Below, piece after piece: positions 51,422-61,598 of a stretch of DNA of 64,000 bases. Every line of letters starts with the position of its first letter. Positions within the stretch are counted from its first letter, which is position 1. The translations under genes were made by a program, and so were the position numbers. The notes below the pieces were generated by a model. The model made no database searches. It saw only the letters and a program-made list of their open reading frames with translations, and was not told the DNA's origin. This DNA is from F22 sp963668535 (GTDB lineage Bacteria; Bacteroidota; Bacteroidia; Bacteroidales; Bacteroidaceae): the NCBI GenBank assembly GCA_963668535.1, contig OY764867.1:2170001-2234000 (forward strand), given 5' to 3'.

Positions 51422-53167
51422 ATGTATTTAGAAAACATCAAAGGACCACAAGACGTACAGCAACTAAATCTTGAACAACTACAGACGCTCAGTCAAGAAG
51501 TGCGCCATACACTGATTCAGAAAGTAAGTGCACACGGTGGACATATTGGGCCCAATTTAGGGATGGTTGAAACCACTCTGGCCATGCACTATGTCTTTAA
51601 TTCACCAGTAGATAAGATTGTGTATGATGTGTCGCATCAAAGCTATCCTCACAAGATGCTTACAGGACGAGCAGATGCTTTCCTCGATCCAGCCAAATAC
51701 GATGAGGTCACTGGCTATTCAAATCCAGCAGAAAGTGCGCATGATTTCTTTACAATCGGGCACACCTCTACTTCCATTTCATTGGCTATGGGATTGGCTA
51801 TGGGACGTGACCTCACTGGAGGCAAAGAAAATATCATTGCCGTTATCGGTGACGGTTCACTGAGTGGTGGTGAGGCATTGGAAGGGCTGAATAACGTATC
51901 CCAATTGTCATCCAATATGATCATCGTAGTCAATGACAACGATCAATCTATTGCAGAAAATCATGGCGGATTATACCAAGGTTTGAAAGAATTGAGAGAA
52001 TCAAACGGAACGAGTGTCAATAACCTTTTCAAAGCCATGGATTTGGAGTACCATTATTTGGAAGATGGGCATGATCTTACTCAATTGATTGCTTTATTTC
52101 AATCAGTAAAAGATACCAATCATCCAGTAGTTCTACATATTCATACCATAAAAGGTAAGGGGTTGGAGTATGCTGAGAAAAATAGAGAATATTGGCATGC
52201 CGGAGGTCCTTTTCATATTGCCGATGGTGCGCCAAAGGGAGCTGGCTGGCCTGTCAATGAAACGGTAAGAGGTTCCCTTACCAACCTTATGGACGAGCGC
52301 AAAGACGTCGTGACAATTACCGCTGGTACCCCTTCCGTTATGGGATTTACTGAAACGCTTCGTAAAAAATACGACAAACAATTTTTTGATGTGGGCATTG
52401 CCGAAGAACACGCAGTGGCTATGGCCAGTGGTATCGCTAAGAATGGAGGTACACCTATCTTTGGGGTATTCAGTCCATTTTTACAAAGAACCTATGACCA
52501 ACTATCATCCGATTTGTGTTTGAATAATAATCCTGCAGTACTTTTGGTTTCTTTTGCTTCCGTGTATGGCTTGAATAGTGATACCCACTTAGGAATATTT
52601 GATATCCCTATGATTTCTCATATCCCTAATCTTGTGTATCTAGCTCCTACGAATAAAGAGGAGTATTTGGCCATGTTTAAGTATGCCACTACCCAGAAGG
52701 AGCATCCTATTGCTCTCCGTATTCCTCCAATGATGCCCGAAACAGGTGTGGAAGATACGACCGATTATGCACAGTTAAATAAATACCAAGTTGTTGAGAA
52801 AGGCGAAGAAGTCGCTATTCTTGCCTTGGGTAGTTTCTTCGGTCTGGGAAAGCAAATCGCTGATAAGTATAAGGAGATGACTGGTAAACAAGTTACCTTG
52901 ATCAATCCAAAATTCATCACCGGGGTAGACGAAGCATTATTAGATCGATTACAAACAAACCACACATTACTTCTTACTCTTGAAGATGGTATTGTAGAGG
53001 GTGGTTTTGGTCAAACTATTGCTAGTTATCTTGGGACATCAGTGACTAAAGTGAAGAACTACGGAATCAAGAAATCATTCCCAAGTGATTTCAATCCAGA
53101 GGAACTGATGAAAGAGAATGGTATTTCTGTCGAACAGATTATTGAAGATATTCAAAAGAATCTGTAA
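51422..53167 (+). CDS. dxs: 1-deoxy-D-xylulose-5-phosphate synthase, short paralogue
   Basis: 581 residues, about 40-60 fewer than housekeeping DXS. Motifs are in the transketolase order: KVSAHGGHIGPNLGMVE, YDVSHQSYPHKMLTGR, the TPP site IGDGSLSGGEALEGLNN...IIVVNDN, and the pyrimidine-domain DVGIAEEHAVAMASGIAKNGG and FASVYGLNSDTHLG. It joins pyruvate and glyceraldehyde 3-phosphate to make DXP for isoprenoids, thiamine and pyridoxal. Bacteroidota often carry a short form beside the normal one, so a specialised role is possible. It is divergent from an AraC regulator and ends at a strong terminator. Confidence 0.85.
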   Translation: MYLENIKGPQDVQQLNLEQLQTLSQEVRHTLIQKVSAHGGHIGPNLGMVETTLAMHYVFNSPVDKIVYDVSHQSYPHKMLTGRADAFLDPAKYDEVTGYSNPAESAHDFFTIGHTSTSISLAMGLAMGRDLTGGKENIIAVIGDGSLSGGEALEGLNNVSQLSSNMIIVVNDNDQSIAENHGGLYQGLKELRESNGTSVNNLFKAMDLEYHYLEDGHDLTQLIALFQSVKDTNHPVVLHIHTIKGKGLEYAEKNREYWHAGGPFHIADGAPKGAGWPVNETVRGSLTNLMDERKDVVTITAGTPSVMGFTETLRKKYDKQFFDVGIAEEHAVAMASGIAKNGGTPIFGVFSPFLQRTYDQLSSDLCLNNNPAVLLVSFASVYGLNSDTHLGIFDIPMISHIPNLVYLAPTNKEEYLAMFKYATTQKEHPIALRIPPMMPETGVEDTTDYAQLNKYQVVEKGEEVAILALGSFFGLGKQIADKYKEMTGKQVTLINPKFITGVDEALLDRLQTNHTLLLTLEDGIVEGGFGQTIASYLGTSVTKVKNYGIKKSFPSDFNPEELMKENGISVEQIIEDIQKNL

Positions 53168-53188
53168 ACTAATAGGAACTAAGTATTT

Positions 53189-53224
53189 AAAAACGCGGAG
53201 CATATATTGCTTCGCGTTTTTTTT
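53189..53224 (+). terminator. Terminator of the DXS-like gene
   Basis: Stem AAAACGCGGAGCA / TGCTTCGCGTTTT (one G-T pair) with a 5-nt loop, then eight T. It lies 21 nt behind the stop. Confidence 0.85.
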
Positions 53225-53501
53225 GTGTGATGATTTTCAAAAAATACGCCTCCAGTAGTGTCTTATTCGCTAGAGTACCTAATCCTTTTTTCTTTGTCTG
53301 TCCACTTAATTGATTGTTAGAGTGTTTTGAAATGATCTGATAATCAGTCTTCTTTTCTGTTTTAGTCTTCACAGTAATCTACTTCTTTATCACTTCGCAT
53401 TTTTTGCCGCTGTAAATTCATCTATATTTGCCACATGTTAACTGATCTGTTCCGCCTTATTGTTTTATGGTCGAAGAACAGTCTATTCTAATTATTATGG
53501 C
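53225..53501 (+). promoter_or_regulatory. Promoter region of the polysaccharide utilisation locus
   Basis: TATATTTG at 53423-53430 is an exact -7 box, with TTTG at 53403-53406 (16 nt, shorter than usual), giving a leader of about 67 nt before the SusC ATG at 53502. The rest of the gap shows no gene; the minus-strand frame at 53187-53372 overlaps the terminator and is not supported. Confidence 0.5.
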
Positions 53502-56450
53502 ATGAAAAAATTACTTTTTGCACTGATGTTGTTCGTGTGCGCTACAGCGTCCGCACAACAACTACATGTGACTGGTACAGTCACTGATCCCAATCAAGAG
53601 CCTTTGATTGGTGCGATGGTCACTGTAGTCCAATCTTCACAGGGAACCATCACAGATATGGATGGTCATTTCCAAATTAGCGTACCGAAAGGTACAAAGC
53701 TTACAATCTCTAGTATTGGTTTTACTAGTCAGACGGTTGTAGCACAGAGTGAAAAATCCATGACAATCGTTCTAAAGGAGGATGTGAAACTTCTAGAAGA
53801 GGTTGTTGTTATTGGTTATGGTGCGGTCAAGCGTAAGGACGTGACCACCGCCATCACCACAGTCGATACGAAAGACATGGACAATCGTCCCATCGTTTCT
53901 GCTGGACAAGCGCTTCAAGGTAAGGCAGCTGGTGTAGCTGTGACACGAACTAGTGGTGCACCAGGTGCGGAACTATCTATCCGCGTGCGTGGTACCACTT
54001 CTTTCAATGGCAATAACGACCCTCTATACGTCGTAGATGGTATGCCAGTCGACAATATCAAGTTCTTGTCTCCCAACGATATTGAAAGCTTGCAAGTTCT
54101 GAAAGATGCCTCTGCGGCAGCTATTTATGGATCGAGAGCAGCCAATGGTGTGGTATTAATCGGAACCAAAAGTGGGAAAGCTGGTCAATCAAAAATTACA
54201 TTTAATGCGCAGTTGAGTCTCAATCAGGTCGTTAATAATTTTGATGTACTGAATACCGCTCAATACAAGGAACTACAAGATGAGATCGGTATCGTCAATA
54301 TTCCTGATGGACTTCAAGACGTTACAGATTGGTCGGATGTAGCCTATCGCACTGGGGTATCTCAAAACTATCAAGTAGGTTTTACTGGTGGTAATGAAAA
54401 GATGAACTATTATCTATCTGCTGGGTATACCGATGAAAAAGGAAGCATCAAAACCACTTATTTCAAGCGCTATAATTTCAATGGTCGTTGGCACAATGAC
54501 ATCCGTAAATGGTTGACATTGGATGCAAAAGTTACTTATTCAGACTACACCGGTAATAGCACCACCACTGGTCTTGGTGCCAATCGAGGCGGTATGGTTT
54601 TGGCTGTTATCAATACGCCAACTTACGCTCCAATTATGTCTACTGCCAATCCAAATGAATACAATGGTAACTTCTTCGGAATCAATAACGTCACTAGTCC
54701 CGCAGAAATTTTGGCACAAGGAAAAGACAATGAGACAGACGAAGACAGACTTATTCTTTCTGGATCACTTACCTTCAAACCATTTAAAAACTTCACATAC
54801 AAATCATCCTTGTCGATGGATAGAAGACACGGTTTGAGTACCACTTTTGTAGATCCTGAAGAAACTGAAACAGGTCGTATCAATAAAGGTACAGCATCAG
54901 ATAATCGCAATAGAAATACCGTGCTGACTTTTGATAACGTAGCCAATTACAACTTTGATATCCAAAAACATCACGTAGATATCATGGCAGGTTCGTCATG
55001 GACCGATTCTGATTATTCTAATAGCTGGATTAACGGTTCCCACTTCCGTAGCGGAGATATCAAGACGCTCAATGCCGCCAATCAAATATCATGGACAGGC
55101 ACTGGTACAGGTGGTTCAACATGGGGCATCCTTTCTTTCTTTGGCCGTATGCAGTATAATTTCGACAGCAAATACATGCTTACATTCAATATGCGTGCCG
55201 ATGGATCTTCTAAGCTCAATCCAGATGATCGTTGGGGCTATTTCCCTTCTGCATCAGGTGCTTGGCGTATCTCTAGCGAATCGTTTATGAGCGATATCGA
55301 GTGGATCGATGATTTGAAATTGCGTGCTGGTTGGGGACAAACAGGGAACCAAAGTGGTATTGGCGACTACTCCTATTTGCAAATGTATGGCATCTCTCGT
55401 CAAGCTTGGTTTGAAGAAGGTAAGGAACAATCAGTTCCTTCTATCTATCAAACGAATCTTAGAAACTCAGACCTAACTTGGGAAACGACTACACAAACAA
55501 ATATCGGTCTGGACGCCACTTTTCTACGTAATCGTTTGAATGTGACTGCTGATTACTACTATAAGAACACGACAGATATGCTTATGAATGTGACATTGCC
55601 ATCAGGTGCAGCCACTGCCAACAGCATCACTAGAAACGAAGGCGAGATGATCAATAAAGGATTTGAGTTGTCCGTCACATCTCACAACTTTGTAGATGAT
55701 TTCAAGTGGGATACCAACTTCAATATCTCATTCAATAAGAACAAATTGAAGAAGCTAGAACTTCAGCAAGTCTACTACGATGCCAAAACCAGTGATTTCA
55801 CCAGTGAGTATGTCGTGCGCAATGAGCCAGGGCGCGCTTTGGGTGGTTTCTACGGATACGTATCGCAAGGAGTCGATCCTGAAACAGGCGATATGATCTA
55901 CAAAGACCTCAATGGCGATGGCAAAATCACGTCATCAGATAGAACCTATATTGGTGACCCAAATCCAGACTTCACCTATGGCTTGACCAACACCTTTAGC
56001 TGGAAAGGACTTAGTTTGAATGTATTCATCCAAGGTGTCCAAGGCAATGATATCTTCAATGCTTCTCGCATCGAAACTGAGGGGATGTTTGATGGTAAAA
56101 ATCAATCGACCAAAGTGCTTAAAAGATGGCGTACACCAGGACAAATCACCAATGTGCCAAGAGCCAATTACGACCTCAAAAATTCTACTTACTTCATTGA
56201 AGACGGTAGCTATATCCGTTTGAAGGAAGTGACTCTATCGTACAATATTCAATCAGCATGGTTGAAGAATATGGGTATCAATAAGTTCCAACCCTATTTT
56301 ACAGCGAGCAACTTGTACACCTGGACAGATTACTCAGGTATCGACCCAGAAGTAAACCAATGGGGCAATAGTGGTGCGGTACAAGGTATTGACTGGGGCT
56401 CATACCCACAATCTAAGACCTATTTATTTGGTATCAATGTAGAATTCTAA
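53502..56450 (+). CDS. SusC/RagA-family TonB-linked outer-membrane transporter
   Basis: 982 residues starting MKKLLFALMLFVCATASAQQ, a typical signal peptide; the earlier in-frame ATG at 53460 is not. After it come the CarboxypepD_reg domain (VTGTVTDPNQEPLIGAMVTV), the TonB-box-like EEVVVIGYG, the plug (GYGAVKRKDVTTAITTVDTKDM), and a beta-barrel ending in Phe (GINVEF). The SusC barrel imports oligosaccharides with TonB energy, capped by its SusD partner, which follows after 12 nt. Confidence 0.95.
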   Translation: MKKLLFALMLFVCATASAQQLHVTGTVTDPNQEPLIGAMVTVVQSSQGTITDMDGHFQISVPKGTKLTISSIGFTSQTVVAQSEKSMTIVLKEDVKLLEEVVVIGYGAVKRKDVTTAITTVDTKDMDNRPIVSAGQALQGKAAGVAVTRTSGAPGAELSIRVRGTTSFNGNNDPLYVVDGMPVDNIKFLSPNDIESLQVLKDASAAAIYGSRAANGVVLIGTKSGKAGQSKITFNAQLSLNQVVNNFDVLNTAQYKELQDEIGIVNIPDGLQDVTDWSDVAYRTGVSQNYQVGFTGGNEKMNYYLSAGYTDEKGSIKTTYFKRYNFNGRWHNDIRKWLTLDAKVTYSDYTGNSTTTGLGANRGGMVLAVINTPTYAPIMSTANPNEYNGNFFGINNVTSPAEILAQGKDNETDEDRLILSGSLTFKPFKNFTYKSSLSMDRRHGLSTTFVDPEETETGRINKGTASDNRNRNTVLTFDNVANYNFDIQKHHVDIMAGSSWTDSDYSNSWINGSHFRSGDIKTLNAANQISWTGTGTGGSTWGILSFFGRMQYNFDSKYMLTFNMRADGSSKLNPDDRWGYFPSASGAWRISSESFMSDIEWIDDLKLRAGWGQTGNQSGIGDYSYLQMYGISRQAWFEEGKEQSVPSIYQTNLRNSDLTWETTTQTNIGLDATFLRNRLNVTADYYYKNTTDMLMNVTLPSGAATANSITRNEGEMINKGFELSVTSHNFVDDFKWDTNFNISFNKNKLKKLELQQVYYDAKTSDFTSEYVVRNEPGRALGGFYGYVSQGVDPETGDMIYKDLNGDGKITSSDRTYIGDPNPDFTYGLTNTFSWKGLSLNVFIQGVQGNDIFNASRIETEGMFDGKNQSTKVLKRWRTPGQITNVPRANYDLKNSTYFIEDGSYIRLKEVTLSYNIQSAWLKNMGINKFQPYFTASNLYTWTDYSGIDPEVNQWGNSGAVQGIDWGSYPQSKTYLFGINVEF

Positions 56451-56462
56451 AAAGCAAAAGAA

Positions 56463-57980
56463 ATGAAGAAAATAATACTATATGCAGCTTCGGTCGTCCT
56501 ACTAGCTGGATGCTCACTCAATGACTATGATCCAGTAGCCGACTATAGCGACGTTACTGAGGGCAAGACTGCGGATGCCAAGGAACCTGAATTTGCAGAT
56601 GGAGAAAGTGTGAGAAGTTATATGGTGTCTCTTAGAGATACCTATAAAAATGCCCAAGAACACTGGTATCTCGACTACTTACTTATAGGCGATGCGCACT
56701 CAGATAATGCTTATGCAGGTACAACGGGTGCAGAAGTTATCCCATTTGAAGTCAATACCATAGATGGAGGCAACTCCGTGCTTTACCGTGATTGGGAGAG
56801 ACATCTGGGTACCATCGCTGCGGCCAATAAAATCATCACACATATCGACGAGGTCTCTAACCAAGATTTGAGTGCGGCGACCAAACAACAATACATCTCC
56901 GAAGCAAAGATTCTTCGTGCAATGGCTATGTTTGATATGGTGCGTATCTGGGGCAATATTCCAGTAATTACCTCCACTGCCGAGCAAATCACAAGCGACA
57001 ATGTAGAAGACGTGTATAGCAGCTATTTCCCAACTCAGTCTACTGAGCTTGAAGCGTATCAACAAATTGAAAAAGATTTGCTGGAAGTCTTGGCCAATCC
57101 GAATGCGTTGACCAACGATCCCACAGACAAAAGTCAACTGACCAAGTCGGTGGCTCGCATGATACTAGCCAAAGTATATGCCGAAAAACCACTTAGAGAC
57201 TATAGTAAAGTGATCCAATATGTAGATCAACTTACAGCAGATGGTTTCTCGTTGGATACACATTATGGTGATCTCTATGATATGAATGAAGCAGGTACGG
57301 ATATCGCCAATAGAAATACACCTGAAAGTATCTATGAAGCACATTTTGCAACAGGTAATGGCAACTGGGTCACTTGGATGTTTGGTCGTAACTTGCTCAA
57401 CCTAGACCAAAACTTTACATGGGCCAAGTGGGTCACTCCATCTAGAGACTTAATCAACCTCTTTCAAGCTGAAGGGGATACGCAGCGATATAACGAAGCT
57501 ATCGTGTACTACGAGTGTGCATGGAGCAACTACTATCCTTCGAGCAACTATCCCTTTATGTATAAAATCAGAAGCGATGTCAGTAACATGATTAAGTATC
57601 GTTATGCCGATGCCTTGCTACTGAAAGCAGAAGCTCTTATTATGGGGGAACCTATGAATCTTGGGGCAGCAGCAACGATCATCAACCAAATCAGACATCG
57701 TGCAGGATTAGCCAATCTACCAGTTTCGGTCACTTCAAGTCAAGAAAGCATGCTTCAAGCATATATGAACGAACGACGCATGGAATTGTGCTTCGAGGGT
57801 GAGAGATGGTATGACCTCGTGCGGCTAGACAAAGTAGAAAGTGTCATGAATAGCGTGTTTAGTAAAGACAGCGGAAGACTGGCACAAAGACGTCTCTATT
57901 CAAGTAATAACTACTTACTACCTGTTCCTCAAATGGCCATTGATGCCAACCCAAATCTAGTGCAAAACCCTGGTTATTAA
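56463..57980 (+). CDS. SusD/RagB-family surface glycan-binding lipoprotein
   Basis: 505 residues with lipobox VVLLAGCSLND (Cys near 17). The tetratricopeptide-like helical scaffold of SusD is visible through ISEAKILRAMAMFDMVRIWGNIPVI and RYADALLLKAEALIMGE, and the C-terminal ERRMELCFEGERWYDLVRLDK ends with the conserved family box. It captures the glycan on the cell surface and delivers it to SusC. It is 12 nt from the SusC gene and 33 nt from the GH30 gene. Confidence 0.95.
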   Translation: MKKIILYAASVVLLAGCSLNDYDPVADYSDVTEGKTADAKEPEFADGESVRSYMVSLRDTYKNAQEHWYLDYLLIGDAHSDNAYAGTTGAEVIPFEVNTIDGGNSVLYRDWERHLGTIAAANKIITHIDEVSNQDLSAATKQQYISEAKILRAMAMFDMVRIWGNIPVITSTAEQITSDNVEDVYSSYFPTQSTELEAYQQIEKDLLEVLANPNALTNDPTDKSQLTKSVARMILAKVYAEKPLRDYSKVIQYVDQLTADGFSLDTHYGDLYDMNEAGTDIANRNTPESIYEAHFATGNGNWVTWMFGRNLLNLDQNFTWAKWVTPSRDLINLFQAEGDTQRYNEAIVYYECAWSNYYPSSNYPFMYKIRSDVSNMIKYRYADALLLKAEALIMGEPMNLGAAATIINQIRHRAGLANLPVSVTSSQESMLQAYMNERRMELCFEGERWYDLVRLDKVESVMNSVFSKDSGRLAQRRLYSSNNYLLPVPQMAIDANPNLVQNPGY

Positions 57981-58013
57981 ACTCAACGAGCATAACCATA
58001 TAAAAGACTAAAA

Positions 58014-59528
58014 ATGAAAACAATGAACGTATATAAACTTGCCAAAGCATCTTTGATCCTCGTTTCAGTTCTAGGCGTAGCCCTGATCTCATGTTCCAAT
58101 TCAGATGATGCTACTACCGATGATCACACAAAGGTCATCTTGCCACCTGCTACTGCGGATGTACAAATATTGGAAACAAACAATCAGCGTAGCTACGATT
58201 TAAGACCAACCTCTTGCGCATTTGCTACAGGCGATAATCTGTCGCCACATACCGTGATGATCGATGACAGCCAGACTTTCCAAACGATGGATGGATTTGG
58301 TGCTGCAATCACTGGAAGTACAGCCTTCAACTTGATGCAGATGAAAGCAGCCGATCGCCAAGCATTTTTGCAAGAAACCTTCTCGCCAACCAAGGGATAT
58401 GGCTTTAGCTATGTCCGTGTGGCTATTGGATGTTCAGATTTCTCTTTCAGCGAATATACTTGTTGCGATACAGAAGGGATAGATCACTTCGCGCTCACTG
58501 CCGAAGAGACAGAGTACGTGATTCCTATCCTAAAGGAAATCCTAGCAATCAATCCTGATCTCCGCATCATGGCTGCACCGTGGACGTGTCCTAAATGGAT
58601 GAAAGTAAACAATCTTACCGATTTAGTGGCTTATGATTCATGGACAGGTGGGGAACTCAATCCTGCATACTACACAGATTATGCTACGTATTTTGTAAAG
58701 TGGCTAGAAGCTTTTAAAGCGCAAGGAATTCATGTCACAGCCATTACTCCACAAAACGAACCGTTGAATAGAGGGAACTCAGCCTCTCTATACATGGGGT
58801 GGGAACAACAAGCAGCATTTATTGAAGTCCTTGGTCCCGTGATGCATGCAGCTGGTTTGGGCGATGTGAAAATCTATGCCTATGACCATAACTACAACTA
58901 CGACAACATCGAAGATCAACAAGGATACCCTATGAAGATATACGACACGCCAGCTAGTGAGTATATCACAGGGGCAGCTTATCACAACTATGGTGGTCAA
59001 GTATCTGAAATGGGGGCAGTACATGCGGCTTATCCAAATAAAGGCTTGCTATTTACTGAAACATCTATTGGTACTTGGAACTCAGGACGTGACCTATCCA
59101 CTCGATTGATTGCCGATATGACCGACACTGGTTTACGCACCATTGAAAACTGGAGTACTGGGGTACTTGTGTGGAACCTTGTGCTTGACAATGACCGTGG
59201 TCCCAATAGAGAAGGTGGATGCCAAACGTGCTACGGTGCAGTAGACCTAAGCAATTACGACTATAAAACCATTACACGCAACTCGCATTATTATGTCATC
59301 GCACACCTAGCTGCTTTTGTGAAGCCAGATGCCGTGCGTATCGCATGCACAGGATATACTCCCGAAAATGTCTTGATGCAAGCCTTCAAGAATACCGATG
59401 GCAGTTACGCATTGGTGGTTTGTAATACATCAGATGAGAATAAAAGTATCACCTTTAGTGATGGCAAAAACTACTTCATGTATAAAGTGGGTATGAAGAG
59501 TGTCGTATCATTTAAATGGAATAAATAA
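58014..59528 (+). CDS. GH30-family lipoprotein endo-glucanase
   Basis: 504 residues with lipobox ALISCSNSD, hence a surface or periplasmic lipoprotein. The GH30 (beta/alpha)8 core is plain: FQTMDGFGAAITGSTA, MAAPWTCPKWMK, TAITPQNEPLN with the acid/base Glu249, and LLFTETSIGTW with the nucleophile Glu349; the C-terminal beta-sandwich ends in VVSFKWNK. It resembles the GH30_3 endo-1,6-beta-glucanases of Bacteroides PULs, where the enzyme is a surface lipoprotein. A glucosylceramidase-like role is less likely in this context. Confidence 0.9.
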   Translation: MKTMNVYKLAKASLILVSVLGVALISCSNSDDATTDDHTKVILPPATADVQILETNNQRSYDLRPTSCAFATGDNLSPHTVMIDDSQTFQTMDGFGAAITGSTAFNLMQMKAADRQAFLQETFSPTKGYGFSYVRVAIGCSDFSFSEYTCCDTEGIDHFALTAEETEYVIPILKEILAINPDLRIMAAPWTCPKWMKVNNLTDLVAYDSWTGGELNPAYYTDYATYFVKWLEAFKAQGIHVTAITPQNEPLNRGNSASLYMGWEQQAAFIEVLGPVMHAAGLGDVKIYAYDHNYNYDNIEDQQGYPMKIYDTPASEYITGAAYHNYGGQVSEMGAVHAAYPNKGLLFTETSIGTWNSGRDLSTRLIADMTDTGLRTIENWSTGVLVWNLVLDNDRGPNREGGCQTCYGAVDLSNYDYKTITRNSHYYVIAHLAAFVKPDAVRIACTGYTPENVLMQAFKNTDGSYALVVCNTSDENKSITFSDGKNYFMYKVGMKSVVSFKWNK

Positions 59529-59545
59529 TAGACAAATACAAGACA

Positions 59546-61588
59546 ATGAAAAACATAAATAAATATATGTGGGGCGCATTGCTTACACTTTCTATAGGAT
59601 TTGGCATGACGGCCTGTAGCGATGATGACGATGCACATGTCGAGATACCGACCTTCGACATCACCACGGCTGCACAGACCGCCTACTATGGCGATAGCAT
59701 CGCTTTCTCGGTACATGCCAGTACGTCCCAAACAGCTTTGTCTGTCCTCACCGTAGAAGTTGTCTACGGTGAAGAGGTGATGGAGAAGACGACGCTACGT
59801 ACTAAGGAGTCGGATGCCGATTATGCAGGCAAATTGCCATTGCCATACTTTGCTAATATTGCAGATGGTCAAGTCAAATTGCGCTATACATTGCTGAATG
59901 TCGACTTCGGTTCATCGACACAGGAACAAGAGGTTCCCGTGTCTCGTCCTGAGTTCGCCTACGTCACTCTGCATGGCGAGGACGATAGTTACCAGCTTGT
60001 ACAAACGGGCGATTATACCTACGCCTACACTGGCGAACTTCCACTAAAGATCAACGGATATATTGAAACGGCTGCCATTCCAGGATCGGATAAGAAGCTC
60101 ACTTTCGGACTGGATGCCGATGGACACGTCACAGAAGGTAGTGTCAAACCGATTGCTTTCTCCAGTTCCCTAGCTGGCGAATACACAGTTTCTTTCAACA
60201 CGAAGGACTATACATATTCACCCAAGACGGTGTTGCAAGCAAATGGTAAGGACCTTAGCAGTACAGGCAATGAATACTATACGGTTGATCTTTCTCTTAC
60301 ACAAGGACAGGCCATTACTTTCAAAGGACTTGCTGATATCTCTGAATGGTGGATAGACCCCGATTTCTTTACCCTAGAATCGGGCAATAGCCTATCTCTC
60401 AAAGCTACCCAAGGTCAATATCGATTACTTATCGATGCGCAAGGCCAATACATCACTGCACGCGTATTGACAGATGGGGAACTAGCCACGCTTCAAGATG
60501 ATGGTACTGGTGCAGTATGGATTATCGGTGAAGGTGTCGGTAAACCAAATGTGGCAGATTACCAAGTTGGATGGAATACAGACAATGCCCTTGCTCTAGC
60601 ACCTATTGGTGGCAAGAAATACCAAATAACTTTGGAAGCAGGCGCACAAATCTCCATCAATCCAAGCAAGTTGAACTTCAAGTTCTTCTACCAAGCTGGG
60701 TGGGGTGGTGAATTCTCTAGTACTAGTTTGAGTACCGATAGCGAGGTCATCTTTGTGGGTGATGGCGAAAACGGACGCGACTCAGGTAACCTTGGTTTTG
60801 TATCCGAAGAAATCATCCCTAAGGGTACGAAGTATATCCTCACTCTAGACCTTTCTGCTGGCAATGATGCAGCCAAACTATCTGTTGAGACCATCGAAAG
60901 TACAGACCCTGGCGAGGACACAAAAATACAAGTCAACGGTACAGACCTTAAGCTGGTCGATGATGGAGTATATCAAGCCGACTTGACTTTAAGTGACCAA
61001 CAAAAGATGACTTTTACTGGTCTTAGTGACCTAAATGATTGGTGGATTGACTCAGATTTCTTTACTTTGCAATCAGCAACTAGTGTTAACCTTGCTTCTA
61101 TGGCAGGACAATACCGCCTGATTATCAATGAGAAATCAAAATATATGACGGCGCGAGTACTTGCCGATGGCGCACTTGCTACGCTACAAGACGATGGTAC
61201 TGGAGCCCTTTGGGTTATCGGTGCAGGTGTGGGTAAACCAAACTGCACGGATTATGAAGTGGGATGGAATACAGACAATGCCCTTTGTCTCGCACCTATT
61301 GGTAACTCAAAATACCAATTGACTATTACAGTTGGCCAACAAGTCGCTCTTGACGCCATGAACTTTAAGTTCTTCCACCAAGCTGGTTGGGGAGGTGAAT
61401 TCTCCAATGCCACGTTGTCCACAGATAGCCCAGTTATCTTTGTTGGTGATGGAGAGAACGGCCGCGATGCTGGCAATCTAGGATTTGTCACAGATGCTGC
61501 AGTGCAAGATGGCGATGTGTTCCGATTGACCGTCGATGTATCAGGTGGTACAGATGCGGCCATCTTGACCGTAGAAGCAGTTAAATAA
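59546..61588 (+). CDS. Surface glycan-binding lipoprotein with a duplicated C-terminal module
   Basis: 680 residues with a lipobox near TACSDDDD and an acidic stretch after Cys. An N-terminal part (about 30-225, Ig-like strands) is followed by two tandem copies of a module of about 230 residues (230-450 and 462-680), sharing ADISEWWIDPDFFTLESGN / SDLNDWWIDSDFFTLQSAT, VGKPN, GWNTDNAL, FFYQAGWGGEFS / FFHQAGWGGEFS, and GDGENGRDSGNLGFV / GDGENGRDAGNLGFV. Trp, Asn and aromatic residues are typical of sugar binding. It corresponds in position to SusE/SusF or a PUL SGBP. Confidence 0.85.
   Translation: MKNINKYMWGALLTLSIGFGMTACSDDDDAHVEIPTFDITTAAQTAYYGDSIAFSVHASTSQTALSVLTVEVVYGEEVMEKTTLRTKESDADYAGKLPLPYFANIADGQVKLRYTLLNVDFGSSTQEQEVPVSRPEFAYVTLHGEDDSYQLVQTGDYTYAYTGELPLKINGYIETAAIPGSDKKLTFGLDADGHVTEGSVKPIAFSSSLAGEYTVSFNTKDYTYSPKTVLQANGKDLSSTGNEYYTVDLSLTQGQAITFKGLADISEWWIDPDFFTLESGNSLSLKATQGQYRLLIDAQGQYITARVLTDGELATLQDDGTGAVWIIGEGVGKPNVADYQVGWNTDNALALAPIGGKKYQITLEAGAQISINPSKLNFKFFYQAGWGGEFSSTSLSTDSEVIFVGDGENGRDSGNLGFVSEEIIPKGTKYILTLDLSAGNDAAKLSVETIESTDPGEDTKIQVNGTDLKLVDDGVYQADLTLSDQQKMTFTGLSDLNDWWIDSDFFTLQSATSVNLASMAGQYRLIINEKSKYMTARVLADGALATLQDDGTGALWVIGAGVGKPNCTDYEVGWNTDNALCLAPIGNSKYQLTITVGQQVALDAMNFKFFHQAGWGGEFSNATLSTDSPVIFVGDGENGRDAGNLGFVTDAAVQDGDVFRLTVDVSGGTDAAILTVEAVK
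60236..61582 (+). repeat. Intragenic tandem duplication of the glycan-binding module
   Basis: Two in-frame copies: about 60236-60893 and 60929-61582. Aligned points are 693 bp apart in the first part and 687 bp in the last, so two codons were lost or gained. Conserved segments remain almost identical at the protein level, which points to a fairly recent duplication with diversification at the ligand side. Confidence 0.8.
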
Positions 61589-61598
61589 TAAAGACTGA

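Noticed and set aside
53187..53372. A 61-codon minus-strand frame between the DXS-like gene and the PUL
   Set aside because: It overlaps the strong terminator of the DXS-like gene, has no promoter box and has a low-complexity Lys-rich translation.
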